A DNA stretch of 44,853 nt from an uncultured Bacteroidales bacterium (GTDB lineage: Bacteria; Bacteroidota; Bacteroidia; Bacteroidales; WCHB1-69): the NCBI GenBank assembly GCA_946186495.1, contig CAMHNQ010000022.1, forward strand, positions 1-44,853. The letters run 5' to 3'. A program made the position numbers and the translations under genes. Shown one piece after another: positions 6,808 through 16,009 of this stretch. Numbering within the stretch: position 1 is the stretch's first letter; every line of letters starts with the position of its first letter. The notes beneath the pieces were generated by a model that saw only the letters and a list, made by a program, of their open reading frames with translations, had not been told where the DNA came from and made no database searches.

Positions 6808-8418
6808 ATGTCAAAAGCATTGTTTTTAGGCGACGAGGCGGTGGCACAGGCCGCGTTGGACGCCGGATTATCCGGAGTGTATGCGTATCCGGGCACTCCG
6901 TCAACAGAGATTACCGAATTCATCCAGAATTCCAAGCAGGGCAAGGCCGGCGAGGTGCATAGCATCTGGGCTGGCAATGAGAAGACCGCCATGGAGTCGG
7001 CCATCGGCATGTCCTACGCGGGCAAGCGCGCGATGGTCTGTATGAAGCACGTCGGCCTGAACGTGGCCGCCGACCCGTTCATGAACTCCTCCATCACCGG
7101 AGCCAACGGCGGTTTGGTGGTCGTGGTGGCCGACGACCCGTCGATGCACTCCTCGCAGGACGAGCAGGACTCCCGCTACTACGCCAAGTTCGCGCTCATC
7201 CCGTGCTTCGAGCCCTCCAACCAGCAGGAGGCCTACGACATCACCTACTACGCCTTCGAGATGTCGGAGAAGTTCCGCACCCCGGTGCTCATCCGTCTCA
7301 CCACGCGCCTGTCGCACTCCCGTTCCGGCGTGGAACGCAAGACCGAGCGCCCGCAGAACCCGCTCAAGCCCGAGACCGACCCGAAGCAGTTCATCCTGCT
7401 GCCCGCCAACGCCCGCAAGCACTACCGCAAGCTGCTCGACAAGCAGGCTGACTTCGAGAACGACTCGCTGAACTCCCCGTTCAACCAGTACATCGACGGC
7501 GCCGACAAGAGCATGGGCATCATCGCCTCCGGCATCGCCTTCAACTACCTGATGGAGAACTTCGAGGGCGGCAAATGCCCGTACCCCGTGCTGAAGATTT
7601 CCCAATACCCGCTGCCCACGAAGCTCATCGCCAAGATGGTTGACGAGTGCGGCAAGGTGCTCATCGCCGAGGAGGGCTATCCCTTCATCGAGGAGCAGGT
7701 CCGCGGCGTGCTGAACCGCACCGGCAACATCATGGGCCGTCTGAGCGGCGAGCTGCCTCGCGACGGCGAGCTCAACCCGAACCTCGTGGCCAAGGCCCTC
7801 GGCCTGCCCGACACCTACGGCGCACCCGTCCCGGAACTGGTCGTCCCGCGTCCGCCCGCATTGTGCGTCGGCTGCCCGCACATCGACTCCTACACCGCCC
7901 TCAACAAGGCGATGGAGAAATACGGCAAGGGCAAGGTCTTTTCCGACATCGGCTGCTACACCCTCGGCGCACTGCCTCCCTACAATGCCATCTACACCAC
8001 CGTTGACATGGGCGCCTCCATCACCATGGCCAAGGGCGCTGCCGACGCCGGCATGAGCCCCTGCGTGGCGGTCATCGGCGACTCCACGTTCACCCACAGC
8101 GGCATGACTTCCCTGCTCGACTGCATCTACGAGAACACCCCCGTCACCGTGCTGATCCTCGACAACAGCACCACCGGCATGACCGGCGGCCAGGATTCCC
8201 ACGCCCTCGGCGTGCTCGGCGAAATCTGCAAGGGCCTCGGGGTCAAGGAAGACCACATCCACCGCATCAACCCGCTCAAGGGCCATCTCGAAGAGAATGT
8301 CGCAATAATCGAAAAAGAACTTGAGTATCAAGGTGTTTCGGTTATTATTCCGACCCGTGAATGTATCCAAACCCTCAGCCGCCGTATGAAAAAACAACAG
8401 GCCGCGAAAAAGAATTAG
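6808..8418 (+). CDS. iorA: Indolepyruvate ferredoxin oxidoreductase, alpha subunit
   Basis: A 536-residue thiamine-diphosphate enzyme subunit that, together with IorB, oxidatively decarboxylates aryl-pyruvates (indolepyruvate, phenylpyruvate) to acyl-CoA using ferredoxin. The N-terminal pyrimidine-binding region begins GDEAVAQAALDAGLSGVYAY. CVGCPH contains Cys353 and Cys356. The diphosphate-binding motif GDSTFTHSG starts at residue 424 and continues to NSTTGMTGGQ. It is shorter than archaeal IorA because the C-terminal 4Fe-4S ferredoxin domain is absent: the protein ends in a basic tail soon after the TPP domain. Electrons must therefore leave by another route, which is inference. Codons are strongly C-ended, as in a highly expressed gene. 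It is first in a run with iorB and mreCD. The stop codon lies within a heptamer repeat. Confidence 0.95.
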   Translation: MSKALFLGDEAVAQAALDAGLSGVYAYPGTPSTEITEFIQNSKQGKAGEVHSIWAGNEKTAMESAIGMSYAGKRAMVCMKHVGLNVAADPFMNSSITGANGGLVVVVADDPSMHSSQDEQDSRYYAKFALIPCFEPSNQQEAYDITYYAFEMSEKFRTPVLIRLTTRLSHSRSGVERKTERPQNPLKPETDPKQFILLPANARKHYRKLLDKQADFENDSLNSPFNQYIDGADKSMGIIASGIAFNYLMENFEGGKCPYPVLKISQYPLPTKLIAKMVDECGKVLIAEEGYPFIEEQVRGVLNRTGNIMGRLSGELPRDGELNPNLVAKALGLPDTYGAPVPELVVPRPPALCVGCPHIDSYTALNKAMEKYGKGKVFSDIGCYTLGALPPYNAIYTTVDMGASITMAKGAADAGMSPCVAVIGDSTFTHSGMTSLLDCIYENTPVTVLILDNSTTGMTGGQDSHALGVLGEICKGLGVKEDHIHRINPLKGHLEENVAIIEKELEYQGVSVIIPTRECIQTLSRRMKKQQAAKKN

Positions 8419-8440
8419 GAATTTGTAATTTGTAATTAGA
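8413..8440. repeat. Heptamer tandem repeat overlapping the iorA stop
   Basis: Four 7-base units: AATTAGG, AATTTGT, AATTTGT, AATTAGA. The first contains the last sense codon and the TAG stop of iorA. Confidence 0.8.
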
Positions 8441-8453
8441 AAATAAATTGTAG

Positions 8454-8472
8454 GGGCGTATCGCATACGCCC
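8454..8472. repeat. Short palindrome between iorA and iorB
   Basis: Perfect 8-base arms GGGCGTAT and ATACGCCC around CGC, flanked by GTAG and GCC. It resembles the palindromes at 13463-13496 and 44480-44499. It could form a hairpin in the iorA-iorB transcript. Confidence 0.85.
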
Positions 8473-8495
8473 GCCAACAAAAACAAAAAAGAAAT

Positions 8496-9074
8496 ATGAA
8501 AATCGATATAATTTTAGCAGGTGTAGGCGGTCAGGGTATCCTTTCCATCGCCACGATCGTAGGTGCGGCCGCCATCAAAAGAGGAATGTACATGAAACAG
8601 GCCGAGGTGCACGGCATGAGCCAGCGCGGCGGCGATGTGCAGTCCCATTTCCGTCTTTCCGACACGCCCATCGCATCCGACCTGATTCCGCTGGGCAAGG
8701 CCGACATGATCATCTCCGTGGAGCCGATGGAGTCGTTGCGTTATCTGCCGTGGCTGAAGAAGGACGGCTGGCTGATCACCAACGACCAGCCTTTCGTGAA
8801 CATCCCGAACTATCCGGACTTCGACGCCCTGAAGGCCGAGCTGGGCAAGATCCAGAACTGTGTGGCCATCAACGCCGACCAGATTGCCAAGGACCTGGGC
8901 TCTGCCCGTTCCTCCAACATGGTGATTCTCGGTGCCGCCTCCCCGTATCTGCAGCTGCCGTTCGAGGAAATCGAGAACGCCGTTCGCGAGAACTTCGCCC
9001 GCAAGGGTGACGAGGTCGTGAACGTCAACCTCGCCTGCCTCAAGGCTGGCCGCGAACTCGCTGAAAAGAAGTAA
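8496..9074 (+). CDS. iorB: Indolepyruvate ferredoxin oxidoreductase, beta subunit
   Basis: A 192-residue gamma-domain-type subunit that completes the IorAB complex. The N-terminal GVGGQGILSIATIVG and the following EVHGMSQRGGDVQSHFR are the family hallmarks. It begins 77 bases after iorA, with a heptamer array and a palindrome in the gap, and is almost certainly co-transcribed. The length is normal. It is followed after only 15 bases by mreC without a visible terminator, so cell-shape genes may be read from the same promoter. Confidence 0.95.
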   Translation: MKIDIILAGVGGQGILSIATIVGAAAIKRGMYMKQAEVHGMSQRGGDVQSHFRLSDTPIASDLIPLGKADMIISVEPMESLRYLPWLKKDGWLITNDQPFVNIPNYPDFDALKAELGKIQNCVAINADQIAKDLGSARSSNMVILGAASPYLQLPFEEIENAVRENFARKGDEVVNVNLACLKAGRELAEKK

Positions 9075-9089
9075 GACTTCCTATGCCTT

Positions 9090-9938
9090 ATGAATAATCT
9101 CGTAGAATTTTTCAAGAAGGCATTTCATATCATCGTACTCGCCGTTCTTCTGATTCTGAGCATCGTGATGCTTGGCAAATCGTTGGCATTCAATGACTAC
9201 CGGCTTTCAAGAGCTGTGCAGAGCATCGTGGGCCCGATTCAGAAGAGCGGCATGGGTATGGTGCATCGGTTCCGTTTGGGACCCGAGAACGAGTCCCTCG
9301 TGAAGCAGAACATCGAACTGATGCGTGAACAAGACAATATGTTCATGGTGAAGGACGACACGCTTCTTACCGTAATGAGCGAGACGGACTCCTTGCACCG
9401 CACCTCCGTGCGCCTCTATGACTATACTTACGCACATGTGATTTTCAAGACCGTGGACAAGGCGTTTAACTACATGATTGTGGACAAAGGGCTGAAGGAC
9501 GGCATCCAGCGTGATATGGCGGTGCTCTCGCCAGAGGGCGTGGCCGGGGTCGTGACTGACGTCTCCTCGAATTTCGCCACCGTGCGTCCCATCCTGCATC
9601 CCGAGAGCCGCATCAGTGCGCTGGTGACCCCAGCCAACCAGAACGGAACAGTCATCTGGGAAGGCAGCGACCCCGATGTCGCTTATTTGGAAGCCATTCC
9701 CCAGCACTCTGAAATCAACATCGGCGACTCCGTCTTTACCAACGGATTCTCCAACATTTTCCCCAAGGGACTCTTCATCGGTACGGTCAAGGAGGTGCAG
9801 GTCGGCAACAACGCCAGCTTCCTGACCATCAAAGTGAAACTGGCCACCAAATACACCGATGTCTATACAGTTTATCTGGTAGAGAACCTCTTTAAACCTG
9901 AAATTGATTCCTTGAAAGCGAATTTTAAAGATGAATAA
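9090..9938 (+). CDS. mreC: Rod shape-determining protein MreC
   Basis: A 282-residue elongasome scaffold. A single N-terminal membrane segment (about residues 13-32, IVLAVLLILSIVML) is followed by a predicted coiled stretch rich in E/Q (about 65-85) and the paired beta-barrel region containing DKGLKDGIQRDMAV and GVAGVVTDVSSNFATVRPI. It links MreB filaments to the peptidoglycan machinery in the periplasm. It overlaps mreD by 8 bases. Unusually, mreB is not directly upstream; iorB is. Confidence 0.93.
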   Translation: MNNLVEFFKKAFHIIVLAVLLILSIVMLGKSLAFNDYRLSRAVQSIVGPIQKSGMGMVHRFRLGPENESLVKQNIELMREQDNMFMVKDDTLLTVMSETDSLHRTSVRLYDYTYAHVIFKTVDKAFNYMIVDKGLKDGIQRDMAVLSPEGVAGVVTDVSSNFATVRPILHPESRISALVTPANQNGTVIWEGSDPDVAYLEAIPQHSEINIGDSVFTNGFSNIFPKGLFIGTVKEVQVGNNASFLTIKVKLATKYTDVYTVYLVENLFKPEIDSLKANFKDE

Positions 9939-10455
9939 TGTTATAGCCAACATATTGCGGTTTTTGATTCTGCTGGTCGTGCAAGTTTCCGTATGCCAGC
10001 ATGTTTGCCTCTTTGGCTATATGTCGCCAGCCTTGTTCCTGCTGGCCCTGTTCCTGCTGCCGCTGGAATTGCCCCTGTCACTTCAGTACCTCATCGGTTT
10101 CGCCACCGGATTCGTGGTTGATGCGTTCGCCCACACCCTCGGAGTCTCGGCCTTCGCCTGCACGCTGATGATGTTCGCGAGACCCTATGTGGTCCACTCT
10201 CTGAACGGCAGCAACAACAACAAATTCGAAAATATCGACCGGCCTGTGCCTGGGGTCAAGGATTTCGGGTGGATTTTCCTTTATACCCTGACTCTCACTT
10301 CTTTGTATGAAATTGTGTCCGTGATGCTCGAAACCATGACTTTCCGGAATTTCATGCATACCCTGCTCGTCATCATCGGCAACACGGTTATCACTGTTTT
10401 TGTGATCCTCTGCATAGAATACATTTTCCATCCTCGCGTGAAGAATGAGTCGTAA
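9931..10455 (+). CDS. mreD: Rod shape-determining protein MreD
   Basis: A 174-residue integral membrane protein with several hydrophobic segments (roughly residues 5-25, 29-60, 65-85, 105-130, 140-165). Its position directly after mreC, with an 8-base overlap, identifies it; sequence conservation in MreD is low. The stop overlaps the start of the following Omp85 gene by 11 bases, implying coupled translation. In most Bacteroidales a PBP2 gene would come next, but not here. Confidence 0.85.
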   Translation: MNNVIANILRFLILLVVQVSVCQHVCLFGYMSPALFLLALFLLPLELPLSLQYLIGFATGFVVDAFAHTLGVSAFACTLMMFARPYVVHSLNGSNNNKFENIDRPVPGVKDFGWIFLYTLTLTSLYEIVSVMLETMTFRNFMHTLLVIIGNTVITVFVILCIEYIFHPRVKNES

Positions 10456-12850
10456 GCTTAGGACTTTCATCTTTCTGATATTCAGTAGTTTGTTGCTGTT
10501 TTCCTGTAACTCGGTCAAACATCTTTCGGAGGGACAGGTCATGCTGGTGCGCAACAATGTGACAGTGGAGGATGCCAAAAGCCCCGATTTCGACAATCTG
10601 AAGTCCTATGTGCGGCCGGTGACCAACAAAAAGTTCATGGACCTGTTCCGGGTCAAAACCGTCCTCTACGCCTGGGGGCTGCCGACTTACGACAAGAAAG
10701 GGCGGCTGCATGACAGCAAGGCGAAGAAGCTTTTGCGGGAGAAGCTTGGGGAACCGCCGGTGCTATTGGACAGTGCCGCCATCGTCACGTCTGTGGATCA
10801 ACTGAAAATTGTGATGCGGCAGCTCGGCTATTTCGATGCGGAGGTGGACTACACGGTGGCCAAGAACGGCCGCAAAGGGAACGCGGCCAAAAAAGCGAAG
10901 GTCGACTATTTTGTCACCGCGCACAGCCCTTACACCATCAGTCAAATCAACTATGACATCCCGGTTATGGAGTATAAGCGGATTGTGGTGCTTAATCATA
11001 GCCAGACTCTCCTCCAGGTCGGGATGCAATATAACGAATCGCTGATTAACAATGAGTTGACCCGAATCATAAACTTGATACGCGATGAGGGTTATTATTA
11101 TGTGGAAAAGTCGGTCATCCGATGCGAGGCGGAGTTTGATCCGCCCGACAGTTTTGGAAATGATCCTAAATCGTTGAAACTCACCATAATGATACGGATA
11201 CCCCAGAACGAATATTCCTCCAGATACTTATACAAGTATTATTTCAATGACATATACGTCGACCCGAACACCCAAAGCGTGCTGCCGGAGGGAGTTACAT
11301 TGGACACCACCTATTTCCATTGGCGTTCGAAGATGCAGTATGCGAACCTCTACTTCATCAACGAGGTGGTGGACGGGGTGAAGTCCAAGCCTCCGTTCTA
11401 TTACGGTACGCTGGCGAGTGCCATCTACAGCCGCACCGGCCAGCCCTACTCCCAGATCGCGCGGAGCAGCAGCAGCCGGGCGCTGAACAGCCTCGACAAT
11501 TTCGACTATGTCAACATTATCTACCGGGAAAACGACCAGATGCTTGACACGCTCTCCAAAACGGGTTATATAGACGTGATTTACAAGATGATACGGAAAA
11601 AGCAACATAGTGCGGGAGGCCAGCTGGAATTGCGTAACGACAAGTCTTCCCTCTCCCTGTCATATACCAATAGGAACCTTTTCCGGGGTGCGGAACATCT
11701 GACGATCAACCTTTCGGGCGGTTACTTCTACTATTCTCTCAATAACCTTTTCCAAGGGAACAAGGCAGTTAGCTATCCGGAGTTCGGCATTTCGGCTACC
11801 CTCGACTTCCCGAACAAGCTGTTCCTCTTCAACCGCCATGCCAGCATCAACACCATGTCGCGGAGCACTTCCGTGAGCTTCGGAGTCAACTATTCGGGGT
11901 TGTACCGTCGCCTGATGTACAATTCCGCCCTGACCTACCGCTGGGCTCCTTCCAGCTATACCCTGCACACTGTGAGCCCGATTGATGTGAGTACCATCAA
12001 CAACAGCGACAAACGCTATTCCCGCCTGTTGAACTACGACACATACCCCGAATCGTATCAGAAAAGGTTTGGCAAGTTCTTCCTTCTTTCTGCCAAATAT
12101 TCCTTTAATTATTTGGTCCCTAAGTTTATAGAATCCAGGAAGCACAACATGCACCTCACGGTCAATGCTGAATCCTCCGGTTTGCTCGTGAAGGGGTTGA
12201 ATGCGCTTTTCTCCCCAGAAGATCGATGGACGCTGGGAAAGAACCAGTTGGACAGCACAGGATATGACTATTCGACTTTTGAAAAGCTGGACGTGACCTG
12301 GAATTACACCTACACCATCAACAAGGACAATTCCGTCGCGATGCGTTCGAATGTCGGTTTCATGATTCCGTTGGACAAGTGGTCGAACATTCCCTATGAG
12401 AAGGGGTTCTACGTGGGGACGAGCAACAGTATGCGCGGCTGGGGATACCGCGGTTTGGGTCCGGGAAGTTACGAACGCAAGGGCGATACACTCTATACCG
12501 GTGACATCAAGATTGAGATGAACCTGGAATACAGGGGGACGCTGTACCGTTCTTTCAAGTATGGCCTCTTTTTGGATGTCGGGAACATCTGGTTGGCACG
12601 CAAAAACCAGGATATGCCCGGGGCGGAATTCTCGTTCAAGCGTTTCTACAGGGAACTTGCCGCCGATGTAGGGGTCGGCATCCGGCTGGATTTGAATTTT
12701 TTCGTGATTCGGGTGGATTACGCGTTGCCTGTCTATGACCCGAACCGTAGCGAGGAACAGGGCAAGGTCATCAACAAGGAATGGTTTCGGTCTCCCCATC
12801 CCATGCGTCTGCTTGACGGGCTGAAAGTGGCGATAGGTTATGCGTTTTAG
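10445..12850 (+). CDS. tamL: TamL-like outer-membrane Omp85 lipoprotein
   Basis: An 801-residue BamA/TamA homologue with a lipoprotein signal peptide: hydrophobic stretch then LLFSC, Cys21 being the lipidated residue. The N-terminal third is POTRA-like; the C-terminal half (from about residue 380) is a beta-barrel that ends in aromatic Phe, as outer-membrane proteins do. The conserved loop-6 motif (VRGF in the family) appears as MRGWGYRGLG near residue 660. Lipid-anchored Omp85 proteins of this kind are known in Bacteroidota as TamL, the partner of TamB. No tamB is in the window. It overlaps mreD by 11 bases, and tail-to-tail it overlaps maf by 3 bases. A generic BamA-like name would also be acceptable. 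Confidence 0.85.
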   Translation: MSRKLRTFIFLIFSSLLLFSCNSVKHLSEGQVMLVRNNVTVEDAKSPDFDNLKSYVRPVTNKKFMDLFRVKTVLYAWGLPTYDKKGRLHDSKAKKLLREKLGEPPVLLDSAAIVTSVDQLKIVMRQLGYFDAEVDYTVAKNGRKGNAAKKAKVDYFVTAHSPYTISQINYDIPVMEYKRIVVLNHSQTLLQVGMQYNESLINNELTRIINLIRDEGYYYVEKSVIRCEAEFDPPDSFGNDPKSLKLTIMIRIPQNEYSSRYLYKYYFNDIYVDPNTQSVLPEGVTLDTTYFHWRSKMQYANLYFINEVVDGVKSKPPFYYGTLASAIYSRTGQPYSQIARSSSSRALNSLDNFDYVNIIYRENDQMLDTLSKTGYIDVIYKMIRKKQHSAGGQLELRNDKSSLSLSYTNRNLFRGAEHLTINLSGGYFYYSLNNLFQGNKAVSYPEFGISATLDFPNKLFLFNRHASINTMSRSTSVSFGVNYSGLYRRLMYNSALTYRWAPSSYTLHTVSPIDVSTINNSDKRYSRLLNYDTYPESYQKRFGKFFLLSAKYSFNYLVPKFIESRKHNMHLTVNAESSGLLVKGLNALFSPEDRWTLGKNQLDSTGYDYSTFEKLDVTWNYTYTINKDNSVAMRSNVGFMIPLDKWSNIPYEKGFYVGTSNSMRGWGYRGLGPGSYERKGDTLYTGDIKIEMNLEYRGTLYRSFKYGLFLDVGNIWLARKNQDMPGAEFSFKRFYRELAADVGVGIRLDLNFFVIRVDYALPVYDPNRSEEQGKVINKEWFRSPHPMRLLDGLKVAIGYAF

Positions 12851-13446
12851 CCGCCGATGAAAGTGATTTGTTCCAGCATCTGCCAGAGGAGGCGGGTGGG
12901 AAGTCCCATCACATTGTAAAAAGAGCCGTGGATTTCGCGGATGCCGACATAACCGATCCATTCCTGGACCCCGTAGGAACCGGCCTTGTCAAAGGGCTTG
13001 TACCTATTAATGTAATATTGTATCATGTCGTCGGTCAGCATTTCAAACACGACATCGGTGGCGCGGTAGTCGGTGAGCGATGTCGCGGGCGTGGCCACGG
13101 TAAGTCCGCTGTAGACCGTGTGGGTGTGGCAGGAGAGGGCATTCAGCATTCGAGCCGCCTCTTCTGCGTCTTTCGGTTTCCCGATTACTTTCCCGTCCAC
13201 CACCACGATGGTGTCGCAGGCGATGAAGATTGTCTTCGGGTCGTACTGCGCCATGTCGATGGAAGAGAGTTTCAAACGTGAGAGATGCATGACGATTTCC
13301 TCGGGTGTCCACGACGGGTCGTAAGTCTCTTCCACATCCGTCTTCATCACTTCGAAATCCACACCCATGCCCGCCAGCAGCTCCCGTCGTCTCGGAGATT
13401 GCGAAACGAGGTAGATTCTGTGTCTTTGTAATTCGGTTAATAGCAT
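12847..13446 (-). CDS. maf: Maf-like nucleotide pyrophosphatase
   Basis: A 199-residue Maf/HAM1-fold house-cleaning NTP pyrophosphatase acting on non-canonical nucleotides such as dTTP/UTP or modified forms. Motifs are LVSQSPRRRELL at the N-terminus, CDTIVVVDGKVIGKP in the middle and DKAGSYGVQ in the C-terminal third, with FYNVMGLP near the end. The stop overlaps that of tamL on the other strand. It sits 74 bases downstream of the GH57 gene on the same strand, with a long palindrome in between, so it may be the last gene of the glycogen operon. Confidence 0.93.
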   Translation of the reverse strand: MLLTELQRHRIYLVSQSPRRRELLAGMGVDFEVMKTDVEETYDPSWTPEEIVMHLSRLKLSSIDMAQYDPKTIFIACDTIVVVDGKVIGKPKDAEEAARMLNALSCHTHTVYSGLTVATPATSLTDYRATDVVFEMLTDDMIQYYINRYKPFDKAGSYGVQEWIGYVGIREIHGSFYNVMGLPTRLLWQMLEQITFIGG

Positions 13447-13462
13447 CGTTTCTGATTAAGAC

Positions 13463-13496
13463 GTAGTAGAGACGCGAACGCTTGCATCTCTACTAC
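13463..13496. repeat. Long imperfect palindrome
   Basis: 34 bases. Outer arms GTAGTAGAGA and TCTCTACTAC pair perfectly; the core (CGCGAACGCTTGCA) pairs partly. It lies between the GH57 gene and maf, with the same GAGACGCG-type core seen in palindromes elsewhere in the window. Confidence 0.9.
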
Positions 13497-13520
13497 AATA
13501 TTCATTGTCTGATAGTGTCA

Positions 13521-14708
13521 TTAACTTTCGAGCTGGATTTTCACGTCGTTCAACACGTTCATGTAGTTGATGAAGGCTTGGTAGGGGGAGGAATAGACCT
13601 CGAAGTTGCGCTTGACGAAGCGGTGGCCGAACCATCTTGAGCTCATGAAGTTGAAATGGTCGGCGGCTTGCAGGCGCAGCCAGCTGAGCTTGGCTTCCGG
13701 GTTTTCGGACTTCTGGTAGAGAGGCTCGAGTTTGAACAGCTGGTTAAAGGCTTCCTGCTGGAGTTCGTTGCCGATCCATTCGTTGGTGTCTTTCTCCTCT
13801 CCGGAGCAGGAGATGGGCCAGGGAGCGTGCATGGTGGCGGGGCTGAGGTCCAAGTCCAGAACCTCTTTCGGGGAGATGAAGGAGTAGCTTTCGTGGTTTA
13901 GCAAGTTGTTCACCAAGGCCTTGAAGAAATCGAAGATGCCCGTTTCGGCGGTGTAATGCTCGCCGATGGTCTCATAGTCCCAGAATAGGTTGATGAGCGG
14001 GGTGTCGCTTTCGGTGTTGATGTTGTTGAGGAAGCGCATGTACTTGTCAGCGGTCAGCGGGTACTGGTCCCAGCCCTGGTCGGCGAAGCGCAGGGTGATG
14101 TCGTCACAGAGCTGGTAAGAGCGGAGCAGGAGCCGTACATCAGTCTGGTAGGGGTTGCAGTAGAGGTAGGTGGGGCTTTTCCAGCCGAGGATGTGGCGTG
14201 CGCCTTCGGTGAGGATGACGCGGTAGCCGGCATTGCCGAGCCATTCGCCGATATCGTCGGAGTAGATGATCTCGGTGTTGCAGAAAGAGATGGGTTTCAC
14301 GCCGAAGGTCTCCATCAGGAGCTCTTCCTGAAGGCGTACCTGTTCGAGAAACGCACTTTCGCCGTGGAGCGATGCCAGGCTGTGGGTGTAGGTGCTGCCG
14401 GTGATTTCCACGCAGCCGGTTGCAACAAGCTCCCTGAAACTGTCGATGACTTCAGGACAGTAGTTCTTGAACAGCATGATGGAACTCCCCGAGATGCTGA
14501 AGCTGCAGCGGAACTTGTCGGGGTTCTGCCGGATAATGTCCAAAAGCATCCTGTTGGCGGGCAGATAGCAACGTTCCGCCAGCCGTTTTGTCAAATACTG
14601 GTTCTGGTAGTCATCGAAGTAGTGATGGTCCTGGTTGATGTCGAAAAAGCGGTACGTACGAAGACGGTACGGCTGACTAATCTGAAAATGGAAACATATC
14701 TTATTCAT
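13521..14708 (-). CDS. GH57 family glycoside hydrolase
   Basis: A 395-residue alpha-amylase-like GH57 protein. Region 1 is seen as HFQISQPYRLR at residues 7-17. The nucleophile region is FCNTEIIYSDD (Glu near 154), and the acid region is LFWDYETIGEHY (Asp near 247). The length fits the compact Bacteroidota GH57 proteins encoded with a glycosyltransferase and a debranching enzyme. It has no signal peptide, so it acts in the cytoplasm, probably on glycogen or maltodextrin. Its start overlaps the end of the upstream glycosyltransferase by 8 bases. Exact specificity (amylase versus 4-alpha-glucanotransferase or branching) cannot be told from sequence alone. Confidence 0.9.
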   Translation of the reverse strand: MNKICFHFQISQPYRLRTYRFFDINQDHHYFDDYQNQYLTKRLAERCYLPANRMLLDIIRQNPDKFRCSFSISGSSIMLFKNYCPEVIDSFRELVATGCVEITGSTYTHSLASLHGESAFLEQVRLQEELLMETFGVKPISFCNTEIIYSDDIGEWLGNAGYRVILTEGARHILGWKSPTYLYCNPYQTDVRLLLRSYQLCDDITLRFADQGWDQYPLTADKYMRFLNNINTESDTPLINLFWDYETIGEHYTAETGIFDFFKALVNNLLNHESYSFISPKEVLDLDLSPATMHAPWPISCSGEEKDTNEWIGNELQQEAFNQLFKLEPLYQKSENPEAKLSWLRLQAADHFNFMSSRWFGHRFVKRNFEVYSSPYQAFINYMNVLNDVKIQLES

Positions 14709-15990
14709 ACTGAAGCGTTTTTTCGTAAATTTTGACTAATTTCCGGGCCACGTGTTCCCATTTGAGGTTGTTGACCTCGGCGGCACCCTCTTCGGCGAAC
14801 AGTTTGGATAGGGCGGGGTAATGGAGCAGGCCGTAGATGGCGTCTGCGGTGGCGTCAATGTCCCAGAAATCGACTTTGATGGCATGGGTGAGCACTTCGG
14901 AGACCCCCGACTGTTTGGAGATGACGACGGGCACCTTGGCTCGCATGGCCTCCAACGGGGAGATGCCGAAGGGTTCCGAGATGGAGGGCATCACATAGAC
15001 GTCGCTCATGCCGAACATCTTGTTGATGTCGTCGCCCCGCAGGAAGCCGGTGAAGTGGAACCGGTCGGAGATGCCCAACTCGGCTACCCGTTGGATGATG
15101 TGGGGCATCATGTCGCCGTCGCCGGCCAGCACGAAGCGCACGTTCGGGTCTTTGTCTAACACCCGCTTGGCGGTCTCCACGAAATAGTCGGGGCCTTTCT
15201 GGAAGGTGACGCGTCCGAGGAAAGTGACGATTTTCTCGGAGACGAACTTCCGGCGCTCCACAACTTTGTCGTTGGGCTCGACGGCGTTGTGGAGGGTGAA
15301 GACCTTTTCGGCGGGGATGCCGTATTTGTTGATGACGATGTTGCGGGTGAGGTCGCTGACGGCGCACACGGCGTCGGCGGCCATCATTCCTTCCTTTTCC
15401 ATGCCATAGACGATGTCGTTGTAGTTTTCGCCGCTACGGTCGAACTCGGTGGCGTGGATGTGCACCACGAGGGGCTTCCCGGAGATGCGCTTGGCCTCGA
15501 TGCCGGCACGGTAGGTCAGCCAGTCGTGTGCGTGGATGAGGTCAAAATCCTCGTTCTTGGCGATCTCGGCAGCGATGACGGCATAATGGTTCACCTCTTC
15601 CATCAGGTTGGGGCCGTATTTGCCGGAGAAGACATACTTGCGCTTCTCTCCCGTATCGTCCTTCGTGAAAACCCCGCTCTCAATCTGGTTTACGACGTTG
15701 TAATAGTCGTCCAACCCCACGTAGGGCACAAGCTTGCTGTTCACCTGGATGTAGGAGGTCTGTCCGGAACGGAGGAAAAAGTCGGAGGAGTGGGGGTCGA
15801 TTTCCACGCCACTGCCGTTCACTATCTTGACATACGACTCGTCCTCGTCGCCCGAAGCGTTGGGCATGACGAAAGTCACGTCCACGCCGTTGAGTGCGAG
15901 TCCCTTGGTAAGGCCGTAGCAGGCAGTGCCTAATCCGCCGGAGATATGGGGAGGGAACTCCCAACCGAACATTAATACTTTGATAGCCAT
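14701..15990 (-). CDS. GT4-type glycosyltransferase (glycogen synthase-like)
   Basis: A 429-residue GT-B glycosyltransferase. The N-terminal donor/acceptor loop is FGWEFPPHISGGLGTACYG, and the C-terminal domain has FLGRVTFQKGPDYF and the E-x7-E motif in EPFGISPLE. It lies between a debranching enzyme (19 bases upstream) and a GH57 enzyme (overlapping), which indicates alpha-glucan synthesis, probably glycogen chain elongation. It is not the classical GT5 GlgA and lacks the KTGG signature. The operon order debranching enzyme, glycosyltransferase, GH57 is a conserved Bacteroidota arrangement. Confidence 0.88.
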   Translation of the reverse strand: MAIKVLMFGWEFPPHISGGLGTACYGLTKGLALNGVDVTFVMPNASGDEDESYVKIVNGSGVEIDPHSSDFFLRSGQTSYIQVNSKLVPYVGLDDYYNVVNQIESGVFTKDDTGEKRKYVFSGKYGPNLMEEVNHYAVIAAEIAKNEDFDLIHAHDWLTYRAGIEAKRISGKPLVVHIHATEFDRSGENYNDIVYGMEKEGMMAADAVCAVSDLTRNIVINKYGIPAEKVFTLHNAVEPNDKVVERRKFVSEKIVTFLGRVTFQKGPDYFVETAKRVLDKDPNVRFVLAGDGDMMPHIIQRVAELGISDRFHFTGFLRGDDINKMFGMSDVYVMPSISEPFGISPLEAMRAKVPVVISKQSGVSEVLTHAIKVDFWDIDATADAIYGLLHYPALSKLFAEEGAAEVNNLKWEHVARKLVKIYEKTLQYE

Positions 15991-16009
15991 AACCTTGTTT
16001 GCTAATCGT

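Noticed and set aside
6901-8466. 521-codon minus-strand frame opposite iorA
   Set aside because: Composition-driven shadow of a C-ended gene; translation is His/Val/Gly-rich with no recognisable motif.
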